Shown here: piece after piece, positions 8,523-16,723 of the stretch
How positions within the stretch are numbered: the stretch's first letter is position 1
Layout of the letters: each line of letters begins with the position of its first letter
DNA from: Arthrobacter horti
GTDB lineage: Bacteria > Actinomycetota > Actinomycetes > Actinomycetales > Micrococcaceae
Reading direction: 5' to 3'
Length of the DNA stretch: 64,000 nucleotides
Assembly (NCBI RefSeq): GCF_030731045.1
Contig: NZ_JAVALS010000003.1
Coordinates: 62,001-126,000, forward strand
The notes under the pieces: model-generated
Told to the model about the DNA's origin: nothing
The model's database searches: none
Seen by the model: only the letters and a program-made list of their open reading frames with translations
Made by a program: the position numbers and the translations under genes

Positions 8523-8693
8523 TTAGCGCTCCTCTCGGAATTCAACGTGCTGACGGACAACCGGGTCGTACTTCTTCAGGACCAGACGGTCCGGGTCGTT
8601 ACGACGGTTCTTGCGGGTGACGTAGGTGTAACCCGTGCCGGCCGTGGACTTCAGCTTGATGATCGGACGTACGTCCTTGTCCTTCTTTGCCAT
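8523..8693 (-). CDS. rpmG: 50S ribosomal protein L33, zinc-independent form
   Basis: 56 residues, beginning [20 protein letters not shown] and ending in VEFREER. No cysteine is present, so this is the form without a zinc ribbon. Its ATG overlaps the rpmB stop (TAATG), implying coupled translation. Confidence 0.97.
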   Translation of the reverse strand: MAKKDKDVRPIIKLKSTAGTGYTYVTRKNRRNDPDRLVLKKYDPVVRQHVEFREER

Positions 8694-8929
8694 TAGAGCT
8701 TCACCCCACGAGCCAGAATCTGAGCGACGACAGCATCGATGCCGCGCTGGTCGATGACCTTGATGCCCTTGGCGGACACCTGAAGGGTGACGTTACGGCG
8801 CAGGGACGGAACCCAGTAGCGCTTCTTCTGGATGTTCGGGTCGAACCGACGCTTGTTGCGGCGGTGCGAGTGCGAAATGCTGTGCCCGAAGCCCGGCTCG
8901 GCCCCAGTCACCTGGCAGTGTGCTGCCAT
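8693..8929 (-). CDS. rpmB: 50S ribosomal protein L28, zinc-independent form
   Basis: 78 residues, starting [20 protein letters not shown]. Only one cysteine (Cys5) remains of the two Cys pairs found in zinc-binding L28, so it belongs to the form lacking the zinc site. The ATG at 8929 is chosen by homology and the GAGGAGTC site upstream. First gene of rpmB-rpmG-rpsN. In many actinobacteria such clusters are Zur-controlled paralogues; no Zur-type palindrome was seen upstream here. Confidence 0.95.
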   Translation of the reverse strand: MAAHCQVTGAEPGFGHSISHSHRRNKRRFDPNIQKKRYWVPSLRRNVTLQVSAKGIKVIDQRGIDAVVAQILARGVKL

Positions 8930-9238
8930 GATCGACTCCTCGATGTTTTGCGAACACGGGACGGTGTTCCATCCCGGGCGCCGCCGCTGCGTCCGCACAC
9001 ACGTCCCCGTAAGGGACGTATCCGGCGAAAAGAGAAATGGCTGACTTGAGCCCCTAACTACCGGCGAGCTAGACCGTTAGGTCCGCTGCAAGCCGGAGCA
9101 ATCAGGCACACTTCACACAACTGAGCGCCTATCAAGTCTACCGACGCCCGTCAATTAAGGCCAATCGGCGTGTTGGAACCGGTTCAAGCGCACGACGACG
9201 GCGGCCCGGGCCGCGCTTTTCACTCACCCAGCGTCGGA
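8930..9238 (-). promoter_or_regulatory. Leader region of rpmB-rpmG-rpsN
   Basis: 309 bp without a gene. A possible promoter reads TTGACG (9149-9154) - 17 nt - TAGGCG (9126-9131) on the minus strand. Downstream, the leader has two small inverted repeats: GAACAC/GTGTTC at 8952-8969 and ACGTCCC/GGGACGT at 9001-9019. These could be autoregulatory RNA hairpins (inference). Confidence 0.35.
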
Positions 9239-10084
9239 TCAGCCCAGCGTCGCGGCGTCCACCAGCTGCGGGTAGCGCGGGCTGAGCCCGTCACCGGAGG
9301 AGGTGCCGGTCAGCCGGCGCTTGATCCAGGGGAGCGCTTCGGCGCGCGTCCACTCCGCGTTCGCCTTGAGCTGGTCCAGGCGCGGCACCGGAGGAAGGGC
9401 CGGGAGCTCCGGCGCCTGGAAGCGGCCCGCGGTGGCGGAGGGCACCTGGCGCCCCGTCAGCCGGTGGAACACGCGCTCCGCCATATTGCCGTGGCCCAGG
9501 GCGGACATGTGCATGCGGTCCTCACCCCAGAACCGCCAGTCGTGGTATTCGTCGAAGCGCCAGTAATCCACCACGCGCGCACCCAGGTCCTCGGCGATGC
9601 CCCGGACCAGTTCGTTGTACACCGCGGTGCGGCCGCGCATGGTCCCGAACACCTTGGAGGAGCGGGCGTCGAAGCCTGTGAAGAGCAGCACTTCGGCCCC
9701 GGAGTCCCGCAGCCGGGCTACGGCCCGCCGGTATTCGGCCAGGAGCGCGTCCACGTCGATGCGCGGGCGGAGGATGTCGTTCGCTCCGGCGTACAGGGTC
9801 ACCAGGGTGGGCTTCAGCGCGAGCGCCGGCTCGATCTGCTCGGCCAGGATGCCTCGCATCTTCCGCCCCCGGATGGCCAGGTTCGCATAGCCGACCGCGC
9901 TGGAAGCCGCAGCGTCCCCGGCAGCGGCGGTGCCGCCGTCGTCGCTCATGGACTCCTGGGCGAGCAGCAGCGCCAGGCGGTCGGCCCAGCCGCGCACGCC
10001 GTTGGGCCGCGCGGGGTCGACGTCCCCCACGCCCTCCGTGAAGGAATCGCCCAGGGCGACGTAACGGGTGGTGAAGTCAGGCAT
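9239..10084 (-). CDS. SGNH/GDSL hydrolase 1
   Basis: 281 residues from ATG 10084. Block I GDSFTEGVGD with the nucleophile serine near residue 13, block III YAGANDIL, and block V EDRMHMSALGH with the catalytic Asp and His. These enzymes cleave esters of lipids or sugars. No signal peptide, so cytoplasmic. A Ser/Ala/Gly/Asp-rich insertion near residues 45-65 is absent from the two paralogues at 10733-12621. The start overlaps the end of the MarR gene by 8 bp, so the two are translationally coupled and the regulator probably controls it. Confidence 0.88.
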   Translation of the reverse strand: MPDFTTRYVALGDSFTEGVGDVDPARPNGVRGWADRLALLLAQESMSDDGGTAAAGDAAASSAVGYANLAIRGRKMRGILAEQIEPALALKPTLVTLYAGANDILRPRIDVDALLAEYRRAVARLRDSGAEVLLFTGFDARSSKVFGTMRGRTAVYNELVRGIAEDLGARVVDYWRFDEYHDWRFWGEDRMHMSALGHGNMAERVFHRLTGRQVPSATAGRFQAPELPALPPVPRLDQLKANAEWTRAEALPWIKRRLTGTSSGDGLSPRYPQLVDAATLG

Positions 10085-10595
10085 GCCGCCCCTCTCCGTC
10101 CGGGGAGCGCAGATCGTGGTTCTCACGCAGGATCCAGTGCTCATCGTTCAGCCGCGCCACGATCCGCTCGCCGATGCGCGCCAGATCCTCCACGTCCTGC
10201 TCGTCCAGGGCGTCGAACACCAGCTCGCGCACCACGCCCACGTGCTCGGGGGCCAGGCGTTCCAGCGTGGCGAGCCCCTCATCCGTCAGGTGCGCGACGG
10301 TCACGCGGGCGTCCTGCGGATGCTGTTCGCGCTCCACCCAGCCCCTGCCCTGCAGCTTGGTCACCACATGGGACAGCCGGGAGAGGGACGCCGAGGTGCG
10401 TGCGGCGAGTTCGCTCATGGGAAGGTACCGGCCCGGCGATTCGGAGAGCATTGCCAGCACGTTGTAGTCGAAGAGGGAAAGCCGGCCCCGGCCGTTCAGA
10501 TCCGTGTCCAGGGCGGCGGGGAGCAGCGTGCTCATGCTCACCAGGGCAAGCCAGGCACGCCGTTCGGCAGGATTCAGCCACCGCACGTCCGTCAT
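10077..10595 (-). CDS. MarR-family transcriptional regulator
   Basis: 172 residues from ATG 10595. The winged helix-turn-helix is visible in YLPMSELAARTSASLSRLSH followed by the wing (GWVEREQHPQDARVTVAHLTDEG). TAAACT ends seven bases before the ATG and no Shine-Dalgarno is present, so translation is probably leaderless. Overlaps the SGNH hydrolase 1 start and is divergent from the YciI-like gene; the 51-bp gap between them contains both promoters. Confidence 0.9.
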   Translation of the reverse strand: MTDVRWLNPAERRAWLALVSMSTLLPAALDTDLNGRGRLSLFDYNVLAMLSESPGRYLPMSELAARTSASLSRLSHVVTKLQGRGWVEREQHPQDARVTVAHLTDEGLATLERLAPEHVGVVRELVFDALDEQDVEDLARIGERIVARLNDEHWILRENHDLRSPDGEGRHA

Positions 10596-10602
10596 ACAGG
10601 AG

Positions 10603-10608
10603 AGTTTA
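10603..10608 (-). promoter_or_regulatory. -10 box of the MarR gene (leaderless)
   Basis: TAAACT on the minus strand, seven bases before the ATG at 10595. Confidence 0.45.
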
Positions 10609-10634
10609 GTCCGGCGCGCGGACAGTGTTCGGCC

Positions 10635-10640
10635 TACCCT
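10635..10640 (+). promoter_or_regulatory. -10 box of the YciI-like gene (leaderless)
   Basis: TACCCT, six bases before the ATG at 10647. It is only 26 bp from the divergent MarR -10 box, so one bound repressor could cover both. Confidence 0.45.
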
Positions 10641-10646
10641 GGAGGC

Positions 10647-10940
10647 ATGATCGTGGTGTCTCTGAGCTACAAAGTCCCGCTTGACGTGGTGGAATTCCAC
10701 AGCCCGGCCCACATGGAGTGGGTGAACGACGGCTACGCGAAGGGCCTGTTCGTGGCCTCCGGCCGGAAATCCCCGCGCACCGGCGGCATCCTCCTGTCCA
10801 CCGCCACCCTGGAGGAGGTCCAGGCCGCCGTGGAGCGCGACCCCTTCAACGTCAACGGCGTGGCCGCCTTCGACATCGAAGAGTTCGTGCCCACCCGCGT
10901 CGCCGAGGGGTACGAGGCGCTGTTGCCCGTCACCGAGTAG
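10647..10940 (+). CDS. YciI-like (YCII-related) protein
   Basis: 97 residues, the size of a single YCII domain. The pattern MIVVSLSYKVPLDVV..HMEWVNDGYAKGLFVASGRKSP..GGILL fits the ferredoxin-like YciI fold with its conserved His (in HMEW) and Ser-Gly. Family members include lyases and dehydrochlorinase-like enzymes, most uncharacterised. The last 208 bp are also read, on the opposite strand, by the C-terminus of SGNH hydrolase 2. Confidence 0.8.
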   Translation: MIVVSLSYKVPLDVVEFHSPAHMEWVNDGYAKGLFVASGRKSPRTGGILLSTATLEEVQAAVERDPFNVNGVAAFDIEEFVPTRVAEGYEALLPVTE

Positions 10941-11749
10941 GCGAAGCGTTCCTCCGCCGGCAGGCCCGTCTCCGGGTCCACCCGGCTGAGATGCGGCCAG
11001 CGGGCCTGGAGCGCATCGCCGCTGGAGACTCCCCGCACCTTGCGCAGCAGCCACGGCGAGAAATCACGGCGCAGCCACGCGGCGTCGTCCCTCAGGCGTG
11101 CGCCCAGGCGCGGGATGTCCCGCGGCACCGGGCCGGGTTCCGCCGCCGGCCCGGGCACACCCAGCACCTCCAGGACCTTCGCGGCCATGTATTCGTGGCC
11201 GGCCGGGGACATGTGCAGCCGGTCCGGGGCCCATAACGCGCGGTCCTGGAACCGTTCGAAACACCAGTAGTCCACCAGCGGGCAGTCCAGCTCCCGGGCG
11301 ATCCTCCGGACCCGCGTGTTGTAGACGGCGTTGCGCAGCTTGAGCGGCTCCAGCAGCGGCGAGAGGGGCACGTTGTAGCCCGTGAACAGCAGCACCTGCG
11401 TGCCGGACTCCCGCAGACGCACGACGGCGCGTTCCAGCCTGTGCAGGAGGGCCGGCAGGTCCAGCCGGGCCATGAGAAGGTCGTTGCCACCGGCGTAGAA
11501 GCTCACCAGGGTGGGGTTCATGGCGAGCGCCGCATCCACTTGATCCGCGATGATGCGGTCCAGGCGGCGGCCGCGGACGGCCAGATTGGCGTAACGCGTG
11601 GCCGGATCGAGGCGGCTGAGCTCCTGCGCCGTGCGGTCCGCCCAGCCGCGGACGCCGTGCGGGCGTCCGGGTGCCGTGTCGCCGACGCCTTCCGTGAAGG
11701 AATCGCCCAGGGCCACGAATCGCACCGGAGAGGCGGAGTCCAGGATCAT
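10733..11749 (-). CDS. SGNH/GDSL hydrolase 2, 3' end antisense to the YciI-like gene
   Basis: 338 residues from ATG 11749. Catalytic blocks GDSFTEGVGD, YAGGNDLL and APDRLHMSPAGH are intact. Homology to its paralogues ends near ARWPHLSRVDPETG. From there the frame stays open for about 70 more codons, entirely opposite the YciI-like gene, until a stop at 10733. The tail (Ser/Thr/Arg-rich) has the composition of antisense coding and is probably not conserved, which suggests the original stop was lost. Start overlaps the stop of SGNH hydrolase 3 (ATGA). Confidence 0.8.
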   Translation of the reverse strand: MILDSASPVRFVALGDSFTEGVGDTAPGRPHGVRGWADRTAQELSRLDPATRYANLAVRGRRLDRIIADQVDAALAMNPTLVSFYAGGNDLLMARLDLPALLHRLERAVVRLRESGTQVLLFTGYNVPLSPLLEPLKLRNAVYNTRVRRIARELDCPLVDYWCFERFQDRALWAPDRLHMSPAGHEYMAAKVLEVLGVPGPAAEPGPVPRDIPRLGARLRDDAAWLRRDFSPWLLRKVRGVSSGDALQARWPHLSRVDPETGLPAEERFAYSVTGNSASYPSATRVGTNSSMSKAATPLTLKGSRSTAAWTSSRVAVDRRMPPVRGDFRPEATNRPFA

Positions 11750-12621
11750 CCCGCGTCCCGCTCCCCCGGCTCCAGTCCCGGCGCTGCGGCGAGCCCGCGC
11801 TTCTCGGCCTCCAGCCGGCGTCGTACCAGCTTGCGCAGACCTCCCTTGCGCGGCACCTTCACCGGTTCCGGGAAGCGCGGCTGCAGCGTGTCGCCCAAGG
11901 TGACGCCGCGGAGCTTGCGGCGGAAGAGCGGCAGGACCCAGTCGTGGACCCAACGCCGCTGCGCGGCCTCCCACTCGCGGAGGCTGCGGCGGCTCAAAGG
12001 GTCCCAGTCCTTCTCCTTGATGCGGTGCGGGACGCCGAGCTGCTCCAGGACGCGGGCGGCGAGGTACTTGTGGCCGGCCTTGGACATGTGGAGGCGGTCC
12101 GTGTCCCACATGCGGGGGTCCGCGTAGGCGTCGAAGCACCAGTAGTCCACCAGGACGGCGCCGAACTCCTCGGCGATCTCGCGGACGCGCTGGTTGTAGT
12201 ACGTGTTGCGCTTCTTGAGGGGTTCCAGGAGGGCGGAGACCTTGACGTCGTAGCCGGTGAAGAGAATGAGCCGGGCGCCGGTGCCCGCGAGTTCCTCCAC
12301 CAGGTCCCGGTACTCCTCCAGGAGCCGGTCCATGTCCGTGCCGAGGTCCAGGATGTCGTTCCCGCCGGCGTAGAGGCTGATCAGGGTGGGTTTCATGGCG
12401 AGGGCGGGTTCCAGCTGCTCGTCCACGATGTGCCGCAGGCGCTTGCTGCGGATGGCCAGATTGGCGTACTCCCAGCCCGGTTCGGCCTTGGCCAGCTTCT
12501 CCGCGACGCGGTCCGCCCAGCCACGGACGCCGTTGGGCATGAAGGGGTGGCGGTCCCCCACGCCCTCGGTGAAGGAATCCCCCAGGGCGAGGTACCGGCG
12601 CACGGTCTTCCGCTCGGTCAC
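11746..12621 (-). CDS. SGNH/GDSL hydrolase 3
   Basis: 291 residues, GTG start at 12621 with TAGCCT six bases upstream. Blocks GDSFTEGVGD (Ser near 15), YAGGNDIL and TDRLHMSKAGH are intact, so an active esterase is expected. The C-terminus is Arg/Lys-rich (RKGGLRKLVRRRLEAEKRG). It is first of a two-gene unit with SGNH hydrolase 2. The three paralogues share FTGYD/FTGFD and VVDYWRF/LVDYWCF blocks and clearly come from tandem duplication. Confidence 0.88.
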   Translation of the reverse strand: MTERKTVRRYLALGDSFTEGVGDRHPFMPNGVRGWADRVAEKLAKAEPGWEYANLAIRSKRLRHIVDEQLEPALAMKPTLISLYAGGNDILDLGTDMDRLLEEYRDLVEELAGTGARLILFTGYDVKVSALLEPLKKRNTYYNQRVREIAEEFGAVLVDYWCFDAYADPRMWDTDRLHMSKAGHKYLAARVLEQLGVPHRIKEKDWDPLSRRSLREWEAAQRRWVHDWVLPLFRRKLRGVTLGDTLQPRFPEPVKVPRKGGLRKLVRRRLEAEKRGLAAAPGLEPGERDAG

Positions 12622-12627
12622 AGTGGC

Positions 12628-12633
12628 AGGCTA
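12628..12633 (-). promoter_or_regulatory. -10 box of SGNH hydrolase 3 (leaderless)
   Basis: TAGCCT on the minus strand, six bases before the GTG at 12621. Confidence 0.45.
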
Positions 12634-12725
12634 GTCCGTTTGAAGAACGGGGACGGAACGCGGGTGGAACCGGAGGGTGAATTCGCGGAGGGCAAGAACT
12701 GCGCGCAGACACGGCGGCCCCCTCC

Positions 12726-12796
12726 GGTGAAACAGTGGGTTTCCGCTGAAACAGTGGGTTTAAGCCACTGTTTCAGCGGAAACCCACTGTCTCAGC
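12726..12796. repeat. Palindromic element family B, copy 1 (71 bp)
   Basis: 29-bp arms beginning GAAACAGTGGGTTTCCGCTG and mirrored by CAGCGGAAACCCACTGT.., one mismatch. Each arm itself contains GAAACAGTGGGTTT twice. Lies in the divergent gap between SGNH hydrolase 3 and the SDR gene, so it is upstream of both. Confidence 0.92.
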
Positions 12797-12925
12797 AGGA
12801 CACCCTTGACGGTTCGGGACCTCGGCTCGGCCGGCTGGCAGTCCCAGGAGCATCGTCGCTCTCCTAGATTGAAGACCAGCGGTCCGATACTTCGCGGGCC
12901 AGAAACCACCAAGAAAGGCAGCCCC

Positions 12926-13762
12926 ATGGAGAAGAAGATCGCACTCGTCACCGGAGCGTCCTCCGGCATCGGCGAAGCCACGGCGCACAGCCTGCGGAAG
13001 GCCGGCTTCACCGTCTACGCGGCCGCCCGGCGCGTCGACCGGATGACAGCGCTGGCGGACGACGGCGTGAAGACTGTCTCGCTGGACGTCACCGACGATG
13101 GGTCCGCGCGCGCCGTCGTCGAGCAGATCATCGCGGTGGAAGGCCGCCTCGACGTCTTGGTCAACAACGCCGGCTACGGATCCTACGGCGCCCTGGAAGA
13201 AGTTCCGCTGAGCGAGGCGCAGGCGCAGCTGGACGTCAACGTCCTCGGCCTGGCCCGGATGACGCAATTGGTGCTGCCGCAGATGCGCGCCCAGCGCTCG
13301 GGCCGGATCATCAACATCAGCTCCATGGGCGGGCGTTTCGCCGCCCCGTTGGGTGCCTGGTACCACGCGAGCAAGTTCGCCGTGGAGGCGCTGAGCGATG
13401 CGCTGCGCATCGAAGTGGCGCCGTTCGGAATCGACGTGGTGGTCATCGAGCCGGGTTCCATCCGGACCGAATGGGGGGCGATCGCCGCGGGCAATCTGCA
13501 GGCCGTCTCCAGCGACGGCCCGTACAGCGCCCTGGCGGCCGCTGTGGGGACCACCCTGGCCAATACCTCCCGGCCCGGCGCCCGCATGACCTCCGGCCCC
13601 GGCGTCGTCGCCCGCGCCGTGGCGAAGGCGGCCACCACACGCCGCCCACGCACCCGGTACCTGATCGGCTTCGGGGCCAAGCCGGTGGCGGTGCTCCGCA
13701 GGCTGCTGCCGGACCGCGCGTTCGACGCCGTCATCACCCGGGCCTTCGGCGTGGGCGTGTGA
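12926..13762 (+). CDS. Short-chain dehydrogenase/reductase
   Basis: 278 residues. Classical SDR: cofactor motif TGASSGIGEATA at residues 9-20, NNAG near 80-83, catalytic Ser in NISSMGG and YHASK (Tyr-x3-Lys) near 150. Oxidises or reduces an alcohol/carbonyl with NAD(P); AARRVDR after strand 2 suggests NADPH preference (inference). Start ATG 12926 has AAAGG eight bases upstream. Substrate unknown; neighbours do not help. Confidence 0.92.
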   Translation: MEKKIALVTGASSGIGEATAHSLRKAGFTVYAAARRVDRMTALADDGVKTVSLDVTDDGSARAVVEQIIAVEGRLDVLVNNAGYGSYGALEEVPLSEAQAQLDVNVLGLARMTQLVLPQMRAQRSGRIINISSMGGRFAAPLGAWYHASKFAVEALSDALRIEVAPFGIDVVVIEPGSIRTEWGAIAAGNLQAVSSDGPYSALAAAVGTTLANTSRPGARMTSGPGVVARAVAKAATTRRPRTRYLIGFGAKPVAVLRRLLPDRAFDAVITRAFGVGV

Positions 13763-13797
13763 GGGGAACCGCCGGGGCGGCGAGGGGCCGGTCCGTC

Positions 13798-14901
13798 TCA
13801 GTCGAGCACCTTGCCGTGCCGCCAGTAGCCCATGAACGCCACCTGCTTGCGGTCCAGGCCGACGTCGCGGACCAGGTACCGGCGGATCTCCTTGACCACG
13901 CCGGCCTCGCCCGCCACCCAGGCGTAGAACGGCAGCGCACCGGACGGGGCGCCCGGGACGCGAGTCGCCTTCACCTCGGCCGGGTCCAGGAGCTGGGGCG
14001 TGTCCCACAGGATCTGGGTGTCCACGTCCACCTCGGCGGGCTCGGCGCCTGCACCGGCCCGTGCCGCGTCCGGACCGCCGAACAAGCTGTGCCCGGGCAA
14101 TGGCACCGCCCGTCGCACCGCCTCCTGCAGGACTTCGCCGTGCGGCCGCGCCCGGCCCCGGGACGCACCCCGCGCCAGCCACGTGATCTCCACGTCGGCG
14201 TCCGTCCGCACATCCTGGAAGTCCCCGGCCTCCGGCACCTCCAGGAACGCCTGCCCGCTCAGATATGCCGGCAAAGACTCGAGAATGGCGCAGATCGCCG
14301 GCACCGCGGTCTCGTCGCCCGCCAGCAGGATCCGCTGCGCCAGACCCGGCCGCCACTCGATCCCGCCGTACGTCTGGGCCGTGATGCAGTGCGCCGCGCG
14401 GTTGTTCGGCCCGATCACGGTCATCCGGTCCCCCACCTGCGCCTCCGCTGCCCAGGCGGCCGCGGGCCCGGCCGCGCCGTGCACGCTCGCACCGTACCCC
14501 CCGCCGTCACGCCCCGCGCCGTCGTCCCTCACCCCGTGCAGCACGAAGTCCACATCGATCTCCGGGTACGCCGCATCCAGCCGCGCCGCCCGCACCGAGT
14601 AGGTCCTCATGGACCCGCGCACGTCCTCCGGCAAGGCCAGCCATTGCCGGTACCAGCCGTCATCCACGGCGTCGATCACCACCGGCTCACCCCATCCCCC
14701 GTCCACGCGCGGCGGGATGATGAGCTTGATGCGCGTGTCCAGCAGCTCACCGTGCACGCCGAACTGCCGCAGGCTGTAGCCGCCGAAGGTGATGCGCCGG
14801 TAGTCGACACCCACCTCCCGCACCGCCGTCACCCGGACCGGGAATGCGATGGCCATGGGCTCGACGGCGGCAATGCCGGCCGCACTCTGGGTGCCGCTCA
14901 T
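13798..14901 (-). CDS. Siderophore-interacting protein (FAD-binding ferric-siderophore reductase)
   Basis: 367 residues with the two SIP domains: an N-terminal FAD-binding barrel (VDYRRITFGGYSL..; MRTYSVRAAR, the flavin-binding RxYS-type motif near 115) and a C-terminal SIP domain (ILLAGDETAVPAICAILESLP; FYAWVAGEAGVVKEIRRYL). It reduces ferric siderophore in the cytoplasm to release iron. Overlaps the ATPase gene by ATGA at 14898 and ends the uptake operon, which supports the assignment. Confidence 0.9.
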   Translation of the reverse strand: MSGTQSAAGIAAVEPMAIAFPVRVTAVREVGVDYRRITFGGYSLRQFGVHGELLDTRIKLIIPPRVDGGWGEPVVIDAVDDGWYRQWLALPEDVRGSMRTYSVRAARLDAAYPEIDVDFVLHGVRDDGAGRDGGGYGASVHGAAGPAAAWAAEAQVGDRMTVIGPNNRAAHCITAQTYGGIEWRPGLAQRILLAGDETAVPAICAILESLPAYLSGQAFLEVPEAGDFQDVRTDADVEITWLARGASRGRARPHGEVLQEAVRRAVPLPGHSLFGGPDAARAGAGAEPAEVDVDTQILWDTPQLLDPAEVKATRVPGAPSGALPFYAWVAGEAGVVKEIRRYLVRDVGLDRKQVAFMGYWRHGKVLD

Positions 14902-15713
14902 GCGGGAACCTCCTGAGGGTTGAGACTGTGATGCCGGCCGATCGGGACGATCAGCGGCGTGCCGGACACGGGGTCCACCAGGACCTGCGAGGACAGCCCG
15001 AACACCTCGGACACCAGCTCCGGCGTGAACACCTCACGGGACGGACCCTGCGCCACGATCCGCCCCGCCTTCATCGCCACCACATGATGGGCGTAGCGGG
15101 CGGCCAGGTTCAGGTCGTGCAGGACGATCGCCACCGTGGTCCCGCGCCGCTGGTTCAGCTCGGTCACCACGTCCAGCACCTCCACCTGGTGCGCCAGGTC
15201 CAGATACGTGGTGGGCTCGTCCAGCAGGAGCACGTCCGTCTCCTGGGCCAGCGCCATCGCGATCCACACCCGCTGCCGCTGCCCGCCGGACAGCTCACTG
15301 ACCGGCCGCTCCGCCAGCTCCGCAGTCCCGGTGACGTCCAGCGCGCGCTGCACCGCGGCGTCGTCGTCCGCGTCCGCCCCGCGGAAGAAGCCCTGGTGCG
15401 GGTAGCGGCCGCGGCCCACCAGCTCGCGGACCGTGATGGCGTCCGGGGCGAGCGGGTGCTGCGGCAGCAGGCCGAGCTCCCGCGCCAGCTCCCGGGCCGG
15501 CCGGGCGTGGATGTCCTTGCCGTCCAGGCTGACCACGCCGTTCGCAGGCTTGAGCAGCCGGGACAGGCCGCGGAGCAGGGTCGACTTCCCGCACGCGTTG
15601 GCGCCCACGATCATGGTGATCCGCCCCTCCGGCAGGGTCAGGTGCAGGTTCTGGACGATCGCCCGGTCCTGGTACTGGAGCGTCAGGCCCCGGGCGTTCA
15701 GCTGCGGCATCAT
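14898..15713 (-). CDS. Iron-siderophore ABC transporter, ATP-binding protein
   Basis: 271 residues, FecE/FepC type. Walker A GANACGKST near 38-46, Q-loop LLPQHPLAP, signature LSGGQRQRVWIAMALAQ, Walker B VLLLDEPTTYLD. Powers import of the ferric siderophore through the two FecCD permeases. ATGA overlaps with both neighbours (15710-15713 and 14898-14901) show one operon. Confidence 0.95.
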   Translation of the reverse strand: MMPQLNARGLTLQYQDRAIVQNLHLTLPEGRITMIVGANACGKSTLLRGLSRLLKPANGVVSLDGKDIHARPARELARELGLLPQHPLAPDAITVRELVGRGRYPHQGFFRGADADDDAAVQRALDVTGTAELAERPVSELSGGQRQRVWIAMALAQETDVLLLDEPTTYLDLAHQVEVLDVVTELNQRRGTTVAIVLHDLNLAARYAHHVVAMKAGRIVAQGPSREVFTPELVSEVFGLSSQVLVDPVSGTPLIVPIGRHHSLNPQEVPA

Positions 15714-16723
15714 GCCACCTTTCGTCGGGTGCGGCCCGCCGGAGAGACCAGGAGCCAGAGCAGGAAGGGGGCGCCGAGCGCGCCGGTGACGATGCCCACC
15801 GGCAGCACCGAGCCGCCCAGGAGCAGCGGCGCGACGTTCGCGCCCACGAAGTCGGCAACGAGGACGACGACGGCGCCGCTCAGTGCCGCCGCCAGCAGGC
15901 CTGCGCGGGGGTCCAGCTGGCGGGCGAGCGGCAGGGCGAGGAACGCCACGAACGCGAGCGGTCCCGCCGCAGCGGTGCCGAAGGCCGCGAGCGCGACCGC
16001 CACCACGAGGAGGCCGAGCCGCACCCGGGAGACGTTCACGCCCAGGCCGGCCGCGGCGTCGTCGCCCAGTTCCAGCACCCGCAGCGGGCGGGCCAGGAGG
16101 GCCAGCGCCGGGACCAGGGCGAGCATCGCGACGAACAGAACCGTGATGCGGTCGCCGGAGGCGGGGTTGAGGGAACCGGAGACCCAGAGGAGGACGTCGG
16201 AGGCGGTGCGGATGTCCGTGCGGGACATGAGGAACTGGACCACGGCCTGGAGCGCCGCGCCCACCCCGATGCCGGCCAGGATGAGGCGGAGACCGGCACT
16301 TCCTTCACCCCGGGACAGCGAGTGGATCAGCAGCGCCACCAGCAGCGCGCCCACCAGGGCGGAGAGGGACGCTGTGATGCCCCTCGCGCCGAAAAGCACG
16401 ATGGCTGCGACCGCACCGGCGCTCGCCCCGGAACTGACGCCGATGACGTCGGGACTGGCCAGGGGGTTGCGCAGAAGGGTCTGGAAGGTGCCGCCGGACA
16501 GCCCGAACGCCGCGCCGGCGAACGCCGCGAGGACGGCCCGCGGGATCTTGGTGTCCAGGACGATGAAGCTGGCCCCGGGGATGCCGCGTTCGCCGTTGAG
16601 GTGGCGGGAGACGATCGTGATCAGGTCCGGGACCGTCACCACGTAGGAGCCGAGCAGGACGGACGCGAACACCAGGAGCGGCACCAATGCCGCGAGTGTG
16701 AGGGTCAGGGGACGGATCCGCAT
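15710..16723 (-). CDS. Iron-siderophore ABC transporter, permease 2 (FecCD family)
   Basis: 337 residues from ATG 16723, about ten hydrophobic segments. FecCD hallmarks: GIPGASFIVLDTKIPRAVLA, FQTLLRNPLASPDVIGVSSGA, and ELGDDAAAGLGVNVSRVR, the ATPase-coupling loop. Forms a heterodimeric channel with permease 1. The ATG overlaps the permease 1 stop (TGATG). Confidence 0.94.
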   Translation of the reverse strand: MRIRPLTLTLAALVPLLVFASVLLGSYVVTVPDLITIVSRHLNGERGIPGASFIVLDTKIPRAVLAAFAGAAFGLSGGTFQTLLRNPLASPDVIGVSSGASAGAVAAIVLFGARGITASLSALVGALLVALLIHSLSRGEGSAGLRLILAGIGVGAALQAVVQFLMSRTDIRTASDVLLWVSGSLNPASGDRITVLFVAMLALVPALALLARPLRVLELGDDAAAGLGVNVSRVRLGLLVVAVALAAFGTAAAGPLAFVAFLALPLARQLDPRAGLLAAALSGAVVVLVADFVGANVAPLLLGGSVLPVGIVTGALGAPFLLWLLVSPAGRTRRKVA

